A DNA stretch of 64,000 nt from Litoreibacter roseus (GTDB lineage Bacteria > Pseudomonadota > Alphaproteobacteria > Rhodobacterales > Rhodobacteraceae). The stretch lies in assembly GCF_009811795.1 (NCBI RefSeq), contig NZ_BLJE01000004.1, forward strand, positions 62,001-126,000, read 5' to 3'. Under the pieces are notes generated by a model that saw nothing but the letters and a program-made list of their open reading frames with translations, ran no database searches and was not told the DNA's origin. How positions within the stretch are numbered: the first letter of the stretch is position 1; every line of letters starts with the position of its first letter. Position numbers and translations under genes: made by a program. Shown piece after piece: positions 15,330 to 23,956 of this stretch.

Positions 15330-16853
15330 GTGCGTAAAACCTGTCTGACATTTCTGGCATATCTTGTCATTGGGGCGGGTGCGTCGGGAGCCCGTGACCT
15401 TCCAGATCTGCACTTACCGCTGGTCGAACGGACGCAATCCGAAAGAGACCGCATTGCCCGTGTGGCCCGGCCGACAGATGACTTTTCTGCACCGGAACAA
15501 TTCGAGTGGCGTTCGGCGGGTGCCGCGACAGTTCGTGTCACTGATACCTCCAACGCCTTTTCAAGCGCATCAGGCAATATCAGTTTTGAACGAGAACTGG
15601 ACTTCAAGATTGGCAACGGTCTCTTCCGAAAACTGTGGGTCTCGTCGCCGTCCTCAACCCTTGCATCGGATGGTCTGGGTCCGCTTTACAATGCGCGATC
15701 GTGCCAGCGCTGCCATTTGAAAGACGGCAGAGGGCATCCGCCTGAAGGACCCGATGACAGTGCGGTATCGTTGCTTGTCCGTATTTCGATACCCAGAGGC
15801 GATGAGGCACCTTCTGACAGTATTCAGGACTATCTGAAGACCCAACCTGAGCCCAGCTATGGCGGCCAAATTCAGGATTTCGGCATCGCCGGACATCCGG
15901 CCGAAGCGAATCTTGCGATCACCTATGACGAAGAGGTCGTCACCCTGTCAGACGGCACAGAGGTCAGCTTGCGAAAACCTGCCTTGGGACTTGAAGATCT
16001 GGGCTATGGACCGCTGCATCCTGACACCATGTTCAGTGCCCGGGTCGCGCCGCAGATGATCGGGTTGGGCCTTCTGGACGCCATTCCAGCGGCAGACATC
16101 TTGGCCGGTGCAGACCCGGACGACGCAGATGGGGACGGCATCTCTGGCAGGCCAAACATCGTGCTCTCCGCGCAATACGGCGTGCCGATGCTGGGCCGGT
16201 TCGGCCTGAAAGCAGGGGAGCCGAGCGTATGGGAGCAGTCTGCAAGCGCATTTCACGGGGATATCGGGATATCGACGATACTCCACCGCGCCGGGCATGG
16301 CGATTGCACAGATCTGCAGATGGCCTGTCAGTCTGCGCCCGACGGCAATACACCTGCTCACGACGACGCCGAGATCAGTCAGGAGGCGCTAGAGCTGGTC
16401 AGCTTTTACGCGTCCAACCTCGGTGTCCCGGCGCGGCGCGATATTGCTGATCCGGAAGTTCTGCGCGGCAAGCAAATGTTCTACGAGAGTGGTTGTACCA
16501 GTTGCCATACACCAAAATTTGTAACTCACAGATTGGACGGGCAGCCCGAGCAGAGCTTTCAGTTGATCTGGCCTTATACCGACATGCTTCTGCACGACAT
16601 GGGCGAGGACTTGGCGGACCATCGACCAGAAGCCCGCGCGACGGGTCGGGAATGGCGTACACCACCTCTTTGGGGCATCGGTCTGACAAAGCAGGTGTCG
16701 GGACACACCTACTTCCTGCACGACGGGCGCGCGCGATCGCTGCTGGAAGCCATTCTATGGCATGGCGGCGAGGCTGAAACTGCAAAAAACAATGTGGTCA
16801 GTATGCCGACATCCGACCGCGATGCCCTGATCCGTTTCCTCGAAAGCCTGTAA
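15330..16853 (+). CDS. di-heme oxidoreductase family protein (DHOR, DUF1111)
   Basis: This 507-residue protein has an N-terminal signal peptide (residues 1-23) and two c-type haem sites, CQRCH near residue 127 and CTSCH near residue 388. This matches the di-heme oxidoreductase family (PF06537, formerly 'putative thiol oxidoreductase'), a relative of MauG/cytochrome-c peroxidase proteins. Members commonly sit beside imelysin genes, as here: the imelysin gene starts 1 base after its stop. The start is GTG 15330 with GGGGA upstream. The haems are expected to be attached in the periplasm. The substrate is not known; the association with imelysins suggests a role in periplasmic iron handling. Confidence 0.9.
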   Translation: MRKTCLTFLAYLVIGAGASGARDLPDLHLPLVERTQSERDRIARVARPTDDFSAPEQFEWRSAGAATVRVTDTSNAFSSASGNISFERELDFKIGNGLFRKLWVSSPSSTLASDGLGPLYNARSCQRCHLKDGRGHPPEGPDDSAVSLLVRISIPRGDEAPSDSIQDYLKTQPEPSYGGQIQDFGIAGHPAEANLAITYDEEVVTLSDGTEVSLRKPALGLEDLGYGPLHPDTMFSARVAPQMIGLGLLDAIPAADILAGADPDDADGDGISGRPNIVLSAQYGVPMLGRFGLKAGEPSVWEQSASAFHGDIGISTILHRAGHGDCTDLQMACQSAPDGNTPAHDDAEISQEALELVSFYASNLGVPARRDIADPEVLRGKQMFYESGCTSCHTPKFVTHRLDGQPEQSFQLIWPYTDMLLHDMGEDLADHRPEARATGREWRTPPLWGIGLTKQVSGHTYFLHDGRARSLLEAILWHGGEAETAKNNVVSMPTSDRDALIRFLESL

Positions 16854-16854
16854 T

Positions 16855-17820
16855 ATGAAGCTTCTTCTTCCACTTTTGATTATTCCGTCCGTCTCGCTTG
16901 CTGATACCGACACGTTGATCGACACACATATCTTACCGGGCTACGCGACTTTCGCAGCGGAAACGCAAACGCTGGCGGACGTCTCCGGGGATTGCGATCC
17001 CGCCAAACTTGAGCCTACCTATCATGCAGCTTTTGACGCGTGGATGGGGGTCAGCCATATCCAATTCGGTCCAATCGAGATGCAGGGTCTGAGCCTCGCA
17101 ATCGCGTTTTGGCCCGATCCGAAAAATCAAACCGCCAAGACCTTGGGACGTCTGATCCTGGATCAAGACGATGCAGTCGCAGATGCCGAAGCATTCTCTG
17201 AAGTGTCTGTTGCGGCTCAAGGATTGTTTGCATTGGAATATATGCTCTACGAGGCACCTCCGCAGGGCACTTACGGCTGCGCACTAATTGATGCCATCGC
17301 AACCCAGCTGGCACGGCATGCCGCAACACTGAATGACGCATGGATTGATGGTCATGCCGAGACCTTGCGCGGGGCTGGCTCGGACGGTTCTGCATATCAA
17401 TCCGAAGCCGAGGTGCGGCGGGTGATTTATACGTCCTTGTCAACGGGCCTCGAATTTCTTCACGATCAGCGATTGGGCCGCCCTCTTGGTTCCTTTGACC
17501 GGCCTCGACCCAAGCGGGCAGAGGCGTGGCGGTCCGCGCGCAGTCAGCGGAACATCGAGTTGAGCTTGGCGGTGCTGGCCGATCTTGCGTCAATCCTCGC
17601 CACCGGTGAGACTCCTCGAACGGATGCCGCATTCCTTGAGGCCTCGCAGCGCGCTCGCGGACTGGATGATCCAGCATTGCAGGGCGTGGCAGACCCGAGC
17701 ACCCGGTTCAAAGTGGAAGTTCTCCAACAAAAAGTCGCTGACCTTCAAGCTGTTGTCACAGAGGAGATTGGCGCAGCCCTCGGTGTCAGAGCCGGTTTCA
17801 ATGCACTGGATGGTGACTGA
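16855..17820 (+). CDS. imelysin family protein (second copy)
   Basis: This 321-residue protein has a short signal peptide (residues 1-16, 'SVSLA') and an imelysin fold (PF09375). The segment 'AAQGLFALEYMLYE' near residue 127 aligns with the GxHxxE block, but the His position is occupied by Phe/Ala, so the signature is altered relative to IrpA. It starts 1 base after the di-heme oxidoreductase stop, so it is in the same operon. In related bacteria this pair is often followed by a DUF1513 gene, which is absent here; the next gene is cheB after about 200 bases. It is probably a periplasmic iron-handling protein. Confidence 0.87.
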   Translation: MKLLLPLLIIPSVSLADTDTLIDTHILPGYATFAAETQTLADVSGDCDPAKLEPTYHAAFDAWMGVSHIQFGPIEMQGLSLAIAFWPDPKNQTAKTLGRLILDQDDAVADAEAFSEVSVAAQGLFALEYMLYEAPPQGTYGCALIDAIATQLARHAATLNDAWIDGHAETLRGAGSDGSAYQSEAEVRRVIYTSLSTGLEFLHDQRLGRPLGSFDRPRPKRAEAWRSARSQRNIELSLAVLADLASILATGETPRTDAAFLEASQRARGLDDPALQGVADPSTRFKVEVLQQKVADLQAVVTEEIGAALGVRAGFNALDGD

Positions 17821-18027
17821 GGCATTTGAGCAAATGATTTGAATGCAATTCAAATTGTGCCCATCAAATCGGGTCCTTTCATGCAAAAAGCCAAACATCG
17901 CGGCAGAAAAACCTTTTGGTTTCAGAGCACTTTAAGACTTCCCGCCTAGCGTCTGGCTGTCTCTACGTCCTGTGCGCGGAATTCAGAACCGCGTGGCGTT
18001 GATTGTAGCTTTTCTGGGGGCTTCGAA

Positions 18028-18675
18028 GTGCCGAACTTGTTGACGACCTTTGCAAGCCCCCAGCGGTGGCCCGAATTTGAACAGGACAAGGTAATCTGCA
18101 TCGGTGCATCCACCGGCGGGATTGAAGCTTTGTCAAAAGTGCTCGCCGATTTTCCGGCTCATACACCGCCGGTCGTCATCGTTCAGCACACCAAGTCGGA
18201 TCGCGTCAGCAGACTGGCACATATGTTGGATGGCGTAACCGAGATGACCGTCAAAGTTGCAGGCGATCTAGAGCCGCTGAGGGTCGGCCACGCCTACCTT
18301 GCGCCGGACAATAGCTGCCATCTTGAACTCGCGCGGCGCACGCCCTTGCGACTGCGTCTCGTCGACCGCCCGCCAATTTCGCGACACCGTCCGTCCGTTG
18401 ACGCACTGTTTCGATCAGCCGTTCCGCACGGACGCCATACCGTCGGCGTGATCCTGACCGGAATGGGGTGTGACGGTGCTCTGGGCATGCTTGAGATGTA
18501 TCAGAGCGGTGCGACGACGTTTGCCCAAGACGAAGAAACATCGCTGGTCTATGGCATGCCGGGCACTGCGTTGAGGGTCGGGGGCGTAACCAGACAGGTG
18601 CCCTTGCAAAAGATTGCAGGCGAGACACTGAAAGCCTGCTTGCCAAGTAAGTTGCGCCGCCGGGCGGAGCCATGA
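18028..18675 (+). CDS. cheB: stand-alone CheB-type methylesterase domain
   Basis: This 215-residue protein consists of a CheB catalytic domain only. The catalytic Ser lies in 'IGASTGG' (near residue 25), the His in 'VQHTKSD' (near 54) and the Asp in 'GMGCDGA' (near 146). There is no receiver domain, so activity cannot be controlled by CheA phosphorylation in the usual way. The start is GTG 18028, weakly supported. Its stop overlaps the cheD start (ATGA). CheB removes methyl groups from, or deamidates, chemoreceptors. No cheA, cheW, cheY or receptor gene is in the window, so the main chemotaxis cluster is elsewhere. Confidence 0.88.
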   Translation: MPNLLTTFASPQRWPEFEQDKVICIGASTGGIEALSKVLADFPAHTPPVVIVQHTKSDRVSRLAHMLDGVTEMTVKVAGDLEPLRVGHAYLAPDNSCHLELARRTPLRLRLVDRPPISRHRPSVDALFRSAVPHGRHTVGVILTGMGCDGALGMLEMYQSGATTFAQDEETSLVYGMPGTALRVGGVTRQVPLQKIAGETLKACLPSKLRRRAEP

Positions 18676-19214
18676 GAGCACCGCAACAGCAGACGCAAAC
18701 TCTTCTTCAGGGCGATTACATGAGCTCCGATGACGTTAATCTATGCCTGTCCACCTTGCTTGGGTCATGCGTGTCGGTGTGCCTCTTCGATCCGGTAAGC
18801 GGAATTGGGGGAATGAACCATTTCCTGCTGCCGGGGGACCGCATCAAATTCTCAAACCGAAAATACGGCACCCATGCGATGGAGTTGCTTATAAACCAGA
18901 TGCTGCACAAAGGGGCATCCAAGGCCACCTTTCAAGCGAAGATTTTCGGTGGTGCTGATATGCAGAACGGGTTGAAGAACATTGGCAAACTGAACGCCGA
19001 TTTTGCCAGATCTTTTTTGAAAAACGAAGATATCCCGATTGTCGCGGCATCGCTCAACGGGGTTCATGCGCGACGGGTCAGGTTTTGGCCCGGTACCGGC
19101 GCCGCGCAACAATTGAAGGTGCCCGGAATGGAAATGCAAGCCGATCCACTGCAGATCGTGCGACCAAGCACGCGGCCGCGGCAGCGTGGGGCAATCCTTT
19201 TCGACGACGACTGA
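18672..19214 (+). CDS. cheD: CheD chemoreceptor glutamine deamidase
   Basis: This 180-residue protein is a CheD family member (PF03975). The catalytic Cys lies in 'LLGSCVSVCLFDP' near residue 33 and the His in 'GGMNHFLLP' near residue 49, both canonical. CheD deamidates specific glutamines of methyl-accepting receptors and can bind CheC. It is translationally coupled to cheB (ATGA). The C-terminus is Arg-rich and ends 'FDDD'. It converges with the membrane winged-helix gene only 2 bases downstream. Confidence 0.9.
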   Translation: MRAPQQQTQTLLQGDYMSSDDVNLCLSTLLGSCVSVCLFDPVSGIGGMNHFLLPGDRIKFSNRKYGTHAMELLINQMLHKGASKATFQAKIFGGADMQNGLKNIGKLNADFARSFLKNEDIPIVAASLNGVHARRVRFWPGTGAAQQLKVPGMEMQADPLQIVRPSTRPRQRGAILFDDD

Positions 19215-19216
19215 GC

Positions 19217-19918
19217 TCAGATCATCTTGATGGCTTTTGGCTCAACGGCCAGCACATATCCCTTTCGGGCTATATTCTTGATAAGTAATTCCGACATCAT
19301 TTGATTGCCCAGATGATCACGCAGCCGCTTGATACGAGTGGCACCTGCGGCTTCGTCACAATCTGCTTCGTCTTTGCCCGAAATCATGGCCTCAATCTCA
19401 AGTCCTGACAGAATGTCGTCGTCTAAACGGGCCTCAGCGAGGATTGACAGCGTTTCGAGGGCTGCCTCGGTCAGTTTGAATTCCATATCATTGATCTGAA
19501 CCATGCGCTGCTCCCTGCTGACGACCAGGGAACTGATCTGAATACCGGACTTTTCGATCCGTGAGATGCGACGCGACAGGGTAACGAGGAAGATCAGAAA
19601 GATGAGGGCGGCACAGAGCAATGCTGTGGCAAAGACGAATAGGACGAAAATTATCAGCCGATAAGAGGCTAAAGTTTCCGAGAACGCCGTGCCCGACTGG
19701 GCCAAGATTTCCAGCAAGCGAATTTCGCCAGCCCCCGTCATGGCATCGTTCTCAATGAAGATCCGCTCCACCTGAGCGTTGAAGGCGTTTGCATCTGGCA
19801 GGTTCGTGAACAGGACAATCGCTGCAATCGCCAAGATCAGGATAACGCAAGAGACGCCAACAGCGATGAACTGTCCTGGGCTGAGCCGATTAGAACCGGA
19901 GGAAATAGGATCCTGCAT
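19217..19918 (-). CDS. membrane-bound winged-helix (OmpR/ToxR-like) regulator
   Basis: This 233-residue protein has two strong transmembrane segments (about residues 17-39 and 86-113) with about 45 residues between them. The cytoplasmic C-terminal domain resembles an OmpR-type winged helix: 'MEFKLTEAALETLSILAEA' near 144, 'IKRLRDHLG' near 192 and 'IARKGYVLAVEP' near the end, the usual wing hairpin. The DNA-binding domain follows the membrane part, the reverse of ToxR/CadC order. I chose ATG 19918 because the longer reading runs through the upstream signal-peptide gene. That gene overlaps this start by 29 bases, so the two are probably coupled. Ligand and target are unknown. Confidence 0.7.
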   Translation of the reverse strand: MQDPISSGSNRLSPGQFIAVGVSCVILILAIAAIVLFTNLPDANAFNAQVERIFIENDAMTGAGEIRLLEILAQSGTAFSETLASYRLIIFVLFVFATALLCAALIFLIFLVTLSRRISRIEKSGIQISSLVVSREQRMVQINDMEFKLTEAALETLSILAEARLDDDILSGLEIEAMISGKDEADCDEAAGATRIKRLRDHLGNQMMSELLIKNIARKGYVLAVEPKAIKMI

Positions 19919-20180
19919 CCCGTTCCTTCCGTTCAAGCTGGTCCGCGCCGAAGATGTCCAGAATGTTGAGAAGTGTCCAGCCCCCGGCCTCCAAGCGCCG
20001 CGACGCCGCACGCGCGGCATCACGACGTGACCCGCAATCTGACTGATCCAGTTGAATGACACCGTAATGCAACTGAAGCGGCCTGTCCTTCTTGGCCTTG
20101 TAATCGGCATAGCACTCGGCCTGCGCAGTTTGCGCAAAAAATGCTGTCGCCAGAAAGGCTATGGTGAAGAGGCGGTTCAT
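19890..20180 (-). CDS. small secreted protein with two cysteines
   Basis: This 96-residue protein has a clear Sec signal peptide: 'MNRLFTIAFLATAFFAQTAQAE', with cleavage after AQA. The mature part contains two cysteines (near 23 and 49) that could form one disulphide, and ends with the aromatic 'SYFLRF'. I do not recognise a characterised family. Its 3' end overlaps the start of the membrane winged-helix gene by 29 bases in another frame. This suggests co-translation and perhaps a periplasmic partner for that regulator, an inference from position. Confidence 0.75.
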   Translation of the reverse strand: MNRLFTIAFLATAFFAQTAQAECYADYKAKKDRPLQLHYGVIQLDQSDCGSRRDAARAASRRLEAGGWTLLNILDIFGADQLERKERDAGSYFLRF

Positions 20181-20318
20181 GGGGGTCAGGTATGAGTGCC
20201 CAAAACGGGTTATTCAATATCAAATCAAGTGTCAGTCGATAACCACTGGCTGTCTTTGTGCGTCGCCAGGCTTCTGTGTCCTCTGGTCCGGAGAGTATCC
20301 GAAGGAGGAAGCCACCAA

Positions 20319-20801
20319 ATGAAACACACTCTACTTACCCTTTTGATCGGAGTGTCGATTGCCATGTCGCCGGTCGCAGCGGCCCCTGCGAGGGCGGATA
20401 ACGACGTCGCAAAAATCGCAGCCGGACTGGCGACGCTATTTATTCTGGGCAAGGCGCTAGAAGGCCGCGATGATGATCGGAAAAACAAGACAAAGAAGGC
20501 CAAGCGACATACAAAACGGTATGATGACAGACACTTCCGACACGACAGCGATGATGACGACGATCGGTATCGTAAGCGCGACCACCGCTCATCCAAGCAT
20601 CGCCGCAAGATCGCTCCGCGCCGCTGCCTGAGAGAGCAATGGACCCGTCGCAGCTGGCGCGATGTCTATGGCGCAAGATGTCTTGAAGATCGGGCCCGGG
20701 TCAGGCCGCCCCGCGATTGCCTGCGCCGCTCGCAGACAGACTCCGGTCCGCGCCGCTTTTACACTCAAAGGTGCCTTCGCCGAAACGGCTGGACACTTTA
20801 A
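20319..20801 (+). CDS. secreted, highly charged basic protein with duplicated Cys motif
   Basis: This 160-residue protein begins at ATG 20319 behind AAGGAGG. Residues 1-25 are a signal peptide ('AAPARADN'). The middle is a low-complexity stretch of Lys, Arg, His and Asp with a 'DDDDD' run. The C-terminal third holds two similar units of the form P-x-x-C-L-R ... Y-x-x-R-C-L, starting near residues 98 and 129, so four cysteines in two pairs. The composition recalls RcnB-like periplasmic proteins but the motif does not match. A role in metal or polyanion binding in the periplasm is possible; nothing is proven. Confidence 0.7.
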   Translation: MKHTLLTLLIGVSIAMSPVAAAPARADNDVAKIAAGLATLFILGKALEGRDDDRKNKTKKAKRHTKRYDDRHFRHDSDDDDDRYRKRDHRSSKHRRKIAPRRCLREQWTRRSWRDVYGARCLEDRARVRPPRDCLRRSQTDSGPRRFYTQRCLRRNGWTL

Positions 20802-20862
20802 GCACCGGCGGAAGATCGCAGGTCGGGCTTGCCACGCGGCAGGCCCGATGCTTTTAAGTGCT

Positions 20863-21483
20863 ATGAAATTGTATCCAAATTATTCACTCGAAGAACAGCT
20901 CCAGGCCAAGGGTTCAGCTACCGTGGCCGGCGTAGATGAGGTTGGACGGGGACCATTGGCGGGTCCTGTCATGGCGGCTGCCGCCATACTTGACCCTGCG
21001 CGCATACCAAGCGGGCTGAATGACTCAAAGAAATTGAGCATTGCCCGACGCATCGAACTTGAGGTCGAGATTAAAGCCACTGCAATTTGGGCGATTGGTG
21101 TAGCGACGGTGTCAGAGATAGATCAACTCAACATCTATCATGCCGCTCACCTTGCCATGAGACGTGCCGTTCTCGCGCTTCCCGCACCGCCCTCGCATGT
21201 TCTGGTCGACGGGAACAAATGTCCCGTTGGTTTGCCATGCCCTGCGACGCCGATTGTCAAAGGCGACACCAAATCGCAGTCAATCGCCGCCGCATCAATC
21301 CTCGCCAAAGTGGCGCGGGACAGACACATGGTGGATTTGGCGCAACAATATCCCGGCTACGACTGGGATCGGAATGCGGGCTACCCGACAAAGCGTCACA
21401 TTTCTGCACTGTCTACACTTGGTGTGACCCCACACCATCGTGTCTCGTTTAAGCCGGTGCACAATATATTGTATCAAGATTAA
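20863..21483 (+). CDS. rnhB: ribonuclease HII
   Basis: This enzyme of about 206 residues cleaves the RNA strand of RNA-DNA hybrids and initiates removal of misincorporated ribonucleotides. Motifs are 'GVDEVGRGPLAGP' near residue 22 (Asp-Glu of the active site), 'LVDGN' near 112 (Asp) and 'GDTKSQSIAAASILAKVARD' near 130 (Asp and the RNA-contacting Ser/Lys residues). ATG 20863 gives the usual N-terminal length; ATG 20848 is also possible, and neither has a strong ribosome-binding site. It is followed after about 100 bases by ccrM in the same direction. Confidence 0.93.
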   Translation: MKLYPNYSLEEQLQAKGSATVAGVDEVGRGPLAGPVMAAAAILDPARIPSGLNDSKKLSIARRIELEVEIKATAIWAIGVATVSEIDQLNIYHAAHLAMRRAVLALPAPPSHVLVDGNKCPVGLPCPATPIVKGDTKSQSIAAASILAKVARDRHMVDLAQQYPGYDWDRNAGYPTKRHISALSTLGVTPHHRVSFKPVHNILYQD

Positions 21484-21496
21484 ATTCTAACATCCT

Positions 21497-21543
21497 GAAT
21501 CATAAAGAATTTGACCGTTTCCCGTCCGTGACTCATCTTCGGC
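21497..21543 (+). promoter_or_regulatory. candidate ccrM promoter with two GANTC sites
   Basis: GAATC (21497-21501) and GACTC (21530-21534) are both targets of the methyltransferase encoded 55-90 bases downstream. A -35-like TTGACC (21511-21516) and -10-like CATCTT (21534-21539) are separated by 17 bases, which would place the GACTC at the -10. In Caulobacter the ccrM promoter is controlled through such sites; that this one is too is inference. Confidence 0.45.
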
Positions 21544-21555
21544 TCAACGGAATAA

Positions 21556-22689
<1,134 letters not shown>

Positions 22690-22737
22690 TACCGCAAGTT
22701 ACCGCCTGTGCCTGCGGCCAATTCCGCAGCACATAAC

Positions 22738-22771
22738 TGCCCCGCACCTATAGGTCGCGGGGCATTTTTTT
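22738..22771 (+). terminator. Rho-independent terminator after ccrM
   Basis: The stem GCCCCGC/GCGGGGC encloses an inner palindrome (ACCTATAGGT) and is followed by seven Ts. It lies about 50 bases after the ccrM stop and ends 2 bases before the alkB stop on the other strand. Confidence 0.9.
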
Positions 22772-22772
22772 G

Positions 22773-23903
22773 TCAGCGTGGCATCGGATTGGACGCTGTT
22801 TTATAAGCGCTCCAGTCCGTGATCTCGGGGTAATAGGTCTCACGCCATTTGCGCACACGGGGATTCATAATGCGCCGAAACACGGGTGGCACCATCGCGG
22901 CGATGGTCATCACAGGATAGCCATAAGGCAGCTGCGGCGCGTCCGATTGCGTATAGGTTTGAAGCAACGGGAAGCGACGATCTGGCTTATAATGATGATC
23001 GGAATGCCGTTGCAGGTTGATCAAAAGCCAGTTCGACGCTTTCTGCGATGCATTCCAGGAATGGCGTGGGAGAACATGTTCATACTTCCCTTCGCCCAGA
23101 TGTTTACGGGTCAGGCCGTAGTGCTCAATGTAGTTCACCAGTTCCAGTTGCCAGATCGCGACGAACGCTTGGAAAACGAACAGGCCGACACCGACCCAAC
23201 CGCCTATCACAAAAGCCAGCACCAACATTCCAAGCTGCAGCGCGCCATAACGCCAGAAAGGATTGCTCAGATCGGTAACGGGCAGATTTTTGCGCGCCAG
23301 CATTTTCTTTTCGGCGTCCCAAGACGATGTCAGGCAGGCGACTAGAACCCGGGGGAAGAAGTTGTGGAAGCCCTCGTTGTAACGCGCGGTGACGGGATCT
23401 TTCGGGGTGGCCACATAGCGATGGTGCACCAGAAGATGTTCCGAGCGGAAATGGGAATAGAGGACACTAGCAAGCATAAGGTCAGCCAACCAACGCTCCA
23501 GCTTGTTTTTCTGGTGCATCAGTTCATGGCTATAGTTGATCCCAACGGTCCCCGAAATCACACCAACGCCAAAAAACAATGCCATAAGCTCGCCACCGGA
23601 CAGGGTGCTGACATGAACACCATAGTAGATCATCCCGAAAATCGTCAGGAACTGGACGGGAAACCAGATCAGCGTGACGAGGCGGTACCAGAACAGCTTA
23701 TCCGTCTCGGTGTTAGGATCCGCGTTTTCCAGGTCGAGGCCGACGAACGCATCCAGCGTGATGAAGATGCCCCAGCTGTATGCGGGGATCAGTGCAAGCC
23801 ACCAGCCGCCTTGGCTCGCTGAGAAAATCGCCAGAGGGATCATGCTGAGCGACAACCAAAAGGGCAGTGCGGACGTCATCTTATCAAGACTTGCGGTGTT
23901 CAT
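22773..23903 (-). CDS. alkB: alkane 1-monooxygenase (AlkB-type)
   Basis: This 376-residue integral-membrane di-iron hydroxylase oxidises medium-chain n-alkanes at the terminal carbon. The His boxes are 'HELMHQ' near residue 129, 'EHLLVHH' near 159, 'NYIEHYG' near 260 and 'LQRHSDHH' near 300, all as expected for AlkB. Five or six hydrophobic segments are present. ATG 23903 is preceded by GGGAG at 7 bases; an in-frame ATG at 23942 would overlap the mutY side. It follows mutY on the same strand after 53 bases. No rubredoxin, rubredoxin reductase or alcohol dehydrogenase lies in the window, so electron-transfer partners are encoded elsewhere. Confidence 0.93.
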   Translation of the reverse strand: MNTASLDKMTSALPFWLSLSMIPLAIFSASQGGWWLALIPAYSWGIFITLDAFVGLDLENADPNTETDKLFWYRLVTLIWFPVQFLTIFGMIYYGVHVSTLSGGELMALFFGVGVISGTVGINYSHELMHQKNKLERWLADLMLASVLYSHFRSEHLLVHHRYVATPKDPVTARYNEGFHNFFPRVLVACLTSSWDAEKKMLARKNLPVTDLSNPFWRYGALQLGMLVLAFVIGGWVGVGLFVFQAFVAIWQLELVNYIEHYGLTRKHLGEGKYEHVLPRHSWNASQKASNWLLINLQRHSDHHYKPDRRFPLLQTYTQSDAPQLPYGYPVMTIAAMVPPVFRRIMNPRVRKWRETYYPEITDWSAYKTASNPMPR

Positions 23904-23956
23904 GTGCGGCCTCCCGATCAGGTTAGCGTCAACGATAGCCATACGACTTCATTGCC

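Noticed and set aside
17821-18027. Possible DUF1513 gene or RNA between imelysin and cheB
   Set aside because: Only about 200 bases are available, and no frame or structure was convincing.
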